This document shows, one piece after another, positions 61,321 through 64,000 of a stretch of DNA of 64,000 nucleotides. Source of the stretch: Parvibaculum sp039680535 (lineage in GTDB: Bacteria; Pseudomonadota; Alphaproteobacteria; Parvibaculales; Parvibaculaceae); assembly GCF_039680535.1 (NCBI RefSeq), contig NZ_JBDKSS010000014.1, positions 216,543 through 280,542 of the forward strand, read 5' to 3'. The notes below the pieces were generated by a model. The model ran no database searches and was not told the origin of the DNA. It worked only from the letters and a program-made list of their open reading frames with translations. Numbering within the stretch: the first letter of the stretch is position 1; every line of letters begins with the position of its first letter. A program made the translations under genes and the position numbers.

Positions 61321-64000
61321 TCACTCCGCTGCAAAGGCGGGCACAGCGTTCAGCAGTATGTCATTTATAGCACTAGCGTCGGACATCTTTGACAACGGTA
61401 TCAATGTTCCGTTGCCCGCTTGCCGCAATCTCGCCGCCGGCGCCCCCATCTCGAAGACGCATACCGGGAGCTTGCTCGAGATCGCGATGGACAGAGTGTA
61501 GCAATAAGTCTCGGGCCAAACGGATGGTAAGAGAGCGATATGCGCGCCCGCTTCCTCGATGCGATCATAAACTTCGTGCTCCGCATAAGTTCCCGTGACC
61601 GTGACGTTGGGCCTGCTGGCAAGCTCGGGAATGTTGGTATAGCCGACAACCGTAAAATGGATGGGAAGGCTTCGCCGCGCCGCATCATCAGCGCAGTCCC
61701 GAAGAATCTCGGAGCCCTTATGCGAACCGATTGCGCCAATAATCACGACATTGAGCGTGCCTCCGCGATAGGGCTTCGCAACGGGACGGATATAGGAAGC
61801 GGCCGGCTCCTCATGCGGTCGCACCATGACGGAAATGTCCGGAAAATACTTCCGAAGCCGCGTAGCCGTATCGCTACTGGGAGCAGCGACCTCGCGCGCT
61901 TGAGCGAGAAAGCGTTCATATTGCGCCCGCCATTCAACAATATCGGTCATACCGCAGCTTGCGGCATCGGGATGGATGACGTTTTGGGTTTTAGCCCCGG
62001 CGCGCAGGCAGCGCCGACACTGCTCCTCTCCCTCTTCACCGCAATAGACCCCGCTCTCGTCGATAAGATTGATCCGAGGACAAACCGGCACATAGTCATG
62101 CACCGTGAAATCGAAAGGGATCCCGAGCGACCGAGAAATCATTGGAATGGATTGCAGAATCTCCGCAGACCACCCGACCGTACTATGGATTTCGATGGCA
62201 TCAATCGGGAGCGATCGAAGGAATTGCACGAAAGCGTCGCCGTCCCCGTCCATATCAAAGTCGGGTAAATTCGGTAGTACTGGCCTTTCGCCAATGCAGG
62301 ACAGCCGGATCCTGTTCCCATCCGGAGAACCGGGAACAGCCATCAGAAAAGCCTCGCCCGCATCTCGATTCAATTCCGCACGATCTTTTATGTAGCGCTC
62401 GATGCCACCGCCCATCAGGTGCGTGAAGCACAATATGATGCGCTGTTGATCTCCTTTTAAAAGGCGGGCGGCATCAAGCCTTTGACGCGCTTTTCGTGCC
62501 GGATCGACGCCGATATATTTTTCCACGCGCGCGATATAGCCTGGATGTTTGGCTATAAGCGCTTTTAAACCCGCCTTTTTGGCTTGCGAAGCGTCCGCAC
62601 CGAAGGAGGTTTCACCGGAATGGAATACAAAAACGTCCAGCGCGTGAACATTCCTCATGCCCTGCTCGAAAGCTCTCACGCAGAAGTCGTTCTCTTCCCC
62701 ATACCCCCTGCCGAAAGTCTCGATGTCGAAGAGACCAATCACATCGAGAGCCCTTCGCGTGATGTACATGCAGAAACCGACCCCCGTCGGGACTTCGACC
62801 GACCGGTCTCGATTTACCCGCGCGGCGATGAGATCGAGTTCAGAAAAGGAGACTTCGAGTTTGCCTGGATTATCCCGACAAAACTCGGGATAGCTGCAAA
62901 TCGTGCCGTTGTTCGTGAAGGGCGTGATAGATGCGACATCTGGTCCCGCGTGAGCCCGGACGCGGTCGACCCAATCGTTGAAGACCAGCGTATCGCTGTT
63001 GAGCAGCAGCACGTCGCGATCCGGATGAAGCGCCATGCCGCGATTGACCGTGCCGACGAAGCCGAGATTCCTCTCGTTGCGGAGCAGCGAGATGAGCCCC
63101 ATCCTCGCGAGCCTGTCGAGAGCGTCCGACAGATCCGGTTCGGGCGAGGCGTCGTCGATCACCACGAGTTCGTAAGGGGTCTTGTTCTCGCTCGTCAGCA
63201 CCGAATGTATGCAGGCCAGCGTGTCGGCGTATCCGCGATAAACGGGAATGATCACGTCGACAAGCGCCGATCCGTTGGCTGATGTTTTTCGCTCGACCGC
63301 CAGAGCCTCGAAGGCGCTCCAGTCCGGGGCAGCAGGCCTCCACTGCGGCACGACAGGCTTAATGACGCTTCCGCTGTCGAGAAAATGTTTAAGAAGAAGG
63401 GTGCGGGCATTCGTCAGTGACGGGTGTAGCCGGAGATAGGAAGCCGGGTCGAAATCCGCACTCGGACGACGCATCTCACGCTCGCCCCATTGGATGTAAT
63501 GCAAAAGAGGATTGATTCCGGAGGATCGGACATCGGGATTCTGGCTCAGATAATATGCGCTGTCGAAGAGGGGATTTGGCTTGCGCCCCTCGAAGGCACC
63601 GAACAAAAGATAATGGACTATCGGTTCATGTTTCGAAGCGGCGACATCCGGATAGGCCCGTTTATACCACTTTCTGTCGAAAAGACCTGAACCCGCAACG
63701 ACCCGGCAAACTCTCGCCAATTCCGAGCGCCCGAGCCGTCGCGCGACCGTTCCAATGGCGCTTCGCCGCCGTGCCGCACGATCACTGTTCGAAAGCAGAA
63801 GAGCCAGAACATCATACCTGCGTTTCTCGACACGCATCTTTTCGTCGAGAGCTTCGGCCTTTGCCAGCGCCGCAACGAGGCTCTGGTCCCGCTCTGCCAA
63901 CTCGACTTTGGCGCTCTCGTTCAATTGAGCCAGCAAATCGATCTCTGCCAGCGCCGCAACCAGGCTCTGGTCCCGCTCTGCCAACTCGACTTTGGCGCTC
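61321..64000 (-). CDS. Large multi-domain glycosyltransferase (GT2 + GT4-like), 5' end outside window
   Basis: The frame is open to the end of the window, so the N-terminus is missing; 893 residues are visible. In order: a coiled coil with a 28-residue tandem repeat (AERDQSLVAALA); about 100 residues of NPDV/HYL modules (YPDVAASKHEPIVHYLLFG; YYLSQNPDVRSSGINPLLHY); a GT2 domain from about residue 243 (VDVIIPVYRGYADT, VVIDDASPEP, LLNSDTLVF); and a C-terminal GT4-like domain (CFTHLMGGGIERYI, VVIIGAIGSHKGSEIL, ALLPSVWPETYCYTLS). It probably makes two successive linkages of a surface polysaccharide. Confidence 0.88.
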   Translation of the reverse strand, partial: SAKVELAERDQSLVAALAEIDLLAQLNESAKVELAERDQSLVAALAKAEALDEKMRVEKRRYDVLALLLSNSDRAARRRSAIGTVARRLGRSELARVCRVVAGSGLFDRKWYKRAYPDVAASKHEPIVHYLLFGAFEGRKPNPLFDSAYYLSQNPDVRSSGINPLLHYIQWGEREMRRPSADFDPASYLRLHPSLTNARTLLLKHFLDSGSVIKPVVPQWRPAAPDWSAFEALAVERKTSANGSALVDVIIPVYRGYADTLACIHSVLTSENKTPYELVVIDDASPEPDLSDALDRLARMGLISLLRNERNLGFVGTVNRGMALHPDRDVLLLNSDTLVFNDWVDRVRAHAGPDVASITPFTNNGTICSYPEFCRDNPGKLEVSFSELDLIAARVNRDRSVEVPTGVGFCMYITRRALDVIGLFDIETFGRGYGEENDFCVRAFEQGMRNVHALDVFVFHSGETSFGADASQAKKAGLKALIAKHPGYIARVEKYIGVDPARKARQRLDAARLLKGDQQRIILCFTHLMGGGIERYIKDRAELNRDAGEAFLMAVPGSPDGNRIRLSCIGERPVLPNLPDFDMDGDGDAFVQFLRSLPIDAIEIHSTVGWSAEILQSIPMISRSLGIPFDFTVHDYVPVCPRINLIDESGVYCGEEGEEQCRRCLRAGAKTQNVIHPDAASCGMTDIVEWRAQYERFLAQAREVAAPSSDTATRLRKYFPDISVMVRPHEEPAASYIRPVAKPYRGGTLNVVIIGAIGSHKGSEILRDCADDAARRSLPIHFTVVGYTNIPELASRPNVTVTGTYAEHEVYDRIEEAGAHIALLPSVWPETYCYTLSIAISSKLPVCVFEMGAPAARLRQAGNGTLIPLSKMSDASAINDILLNAVPAFAAE
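63863..64000 (-). repeat. 84-bp in-frame tandem repeat in the glycosyltransferase coiled coil
   Basis: The segment starting at 63863 recurs at 63947 with near identity (one visible difference, gag versus cag, in the first 50 bases) and is cut by the window end. The period of 84 bp equals 28 residues, a whole number of four heptads, consistent with coiled-coil extension by slippage or unequal crossing-over. Confidence 0.85.

Overview
The window reads as a chromosomal segment of a GC-rich alphaproteobacterium. The evidence is the minus-strand core block pdxJ-acpS-lepB-rnc-era-recO-parC, a single long Rsh next to rpoZ, TTG and GTG starts with strong Shine-Dalgarno sites, and a TCATCCTGAGGA-type intergenic palindrome of a kind seen in many alphaproteobacteria. 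A Hyphomicrobiales or Parvibaculum-like host is a reasonable guess, but the sequence does not prove a genus.

About 1-32 kb is orderly core genome. Housekeeping genes (parC, recO, era, rnc, lepB, acpS, pdxJ, pyrE, rsh, rpoZ, folK, smpB, dapA) lie mostly on the minus strand with 1-31 nt overlaps. Plus-strand genes include a NYN-domain protein, a family-5 uracil-DNA glycosylase, a soluble lytic transglycosylase with a lysine/alanine-rich basic stretch, an alpha/beta hydrolase, an RND efflux pair, an orphan formate dehydrogenase alpha subunit and a SleB-like lipoprotein. The most unexpected element here is at 20652-20832: a promoter, a 14-codon leader peptide with tandem Trp codons, mutually exclusive hairpins and a strong terminator. 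Together they form what looks like a tryptophan attenuator in front of a lone methyltransferase gene rather than trpE.

About 32.8-42.3 kb is an accessory metal-resistance island: a Tat-exported multicopper oxidase, a SHOCT protein, DUF302, a TVP38-family membrane protein, a Cu(I) P-type ATPase and a frameshifted DUF411 gene. They are followed by a CsoR/RcnR-family repressor with an InrS-like ligand set and a His-tailed MFS exporter (predicted nickel export). The island ends in a ParDE module, a vsr pseudogene and a recombinase tail.

About 42.3-50.3 kb mixes mobile and defence-type genes with debris: a DUF4145 gene, an IS66 relic abutting an IS3-family element, a VapBC module with a palindromic operator, an ABC exporter, a glycosyltransferase, and remnants of IS5, IS481 and an ISNCY-like transposase.

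About 50.3-64 kb is a surface-polysaccharide locus. An intact IS66-family element (50766-53208, 8-bp target duplication AGATGACC) splits a DegT-family sugar aminotransferase gene. Downstream are a GtrB-like glycosyltransferase, a WxcM-type acetyltransferase/ketoisomerase fusion, a GtrA flippase, a GNAT enzyme, a GtrII-like glucosyltransferase, a sulfotransferase-like protein, a methyltransferase and a very large glycosyltransferase that runs off the end. The aminotransferase and the WxcM fusion would act in one dTDP-3-amino-3,6-dideoxyhexose pathway, so the insertion predicts loss of that sugar unless another aminotransferase substitutes.
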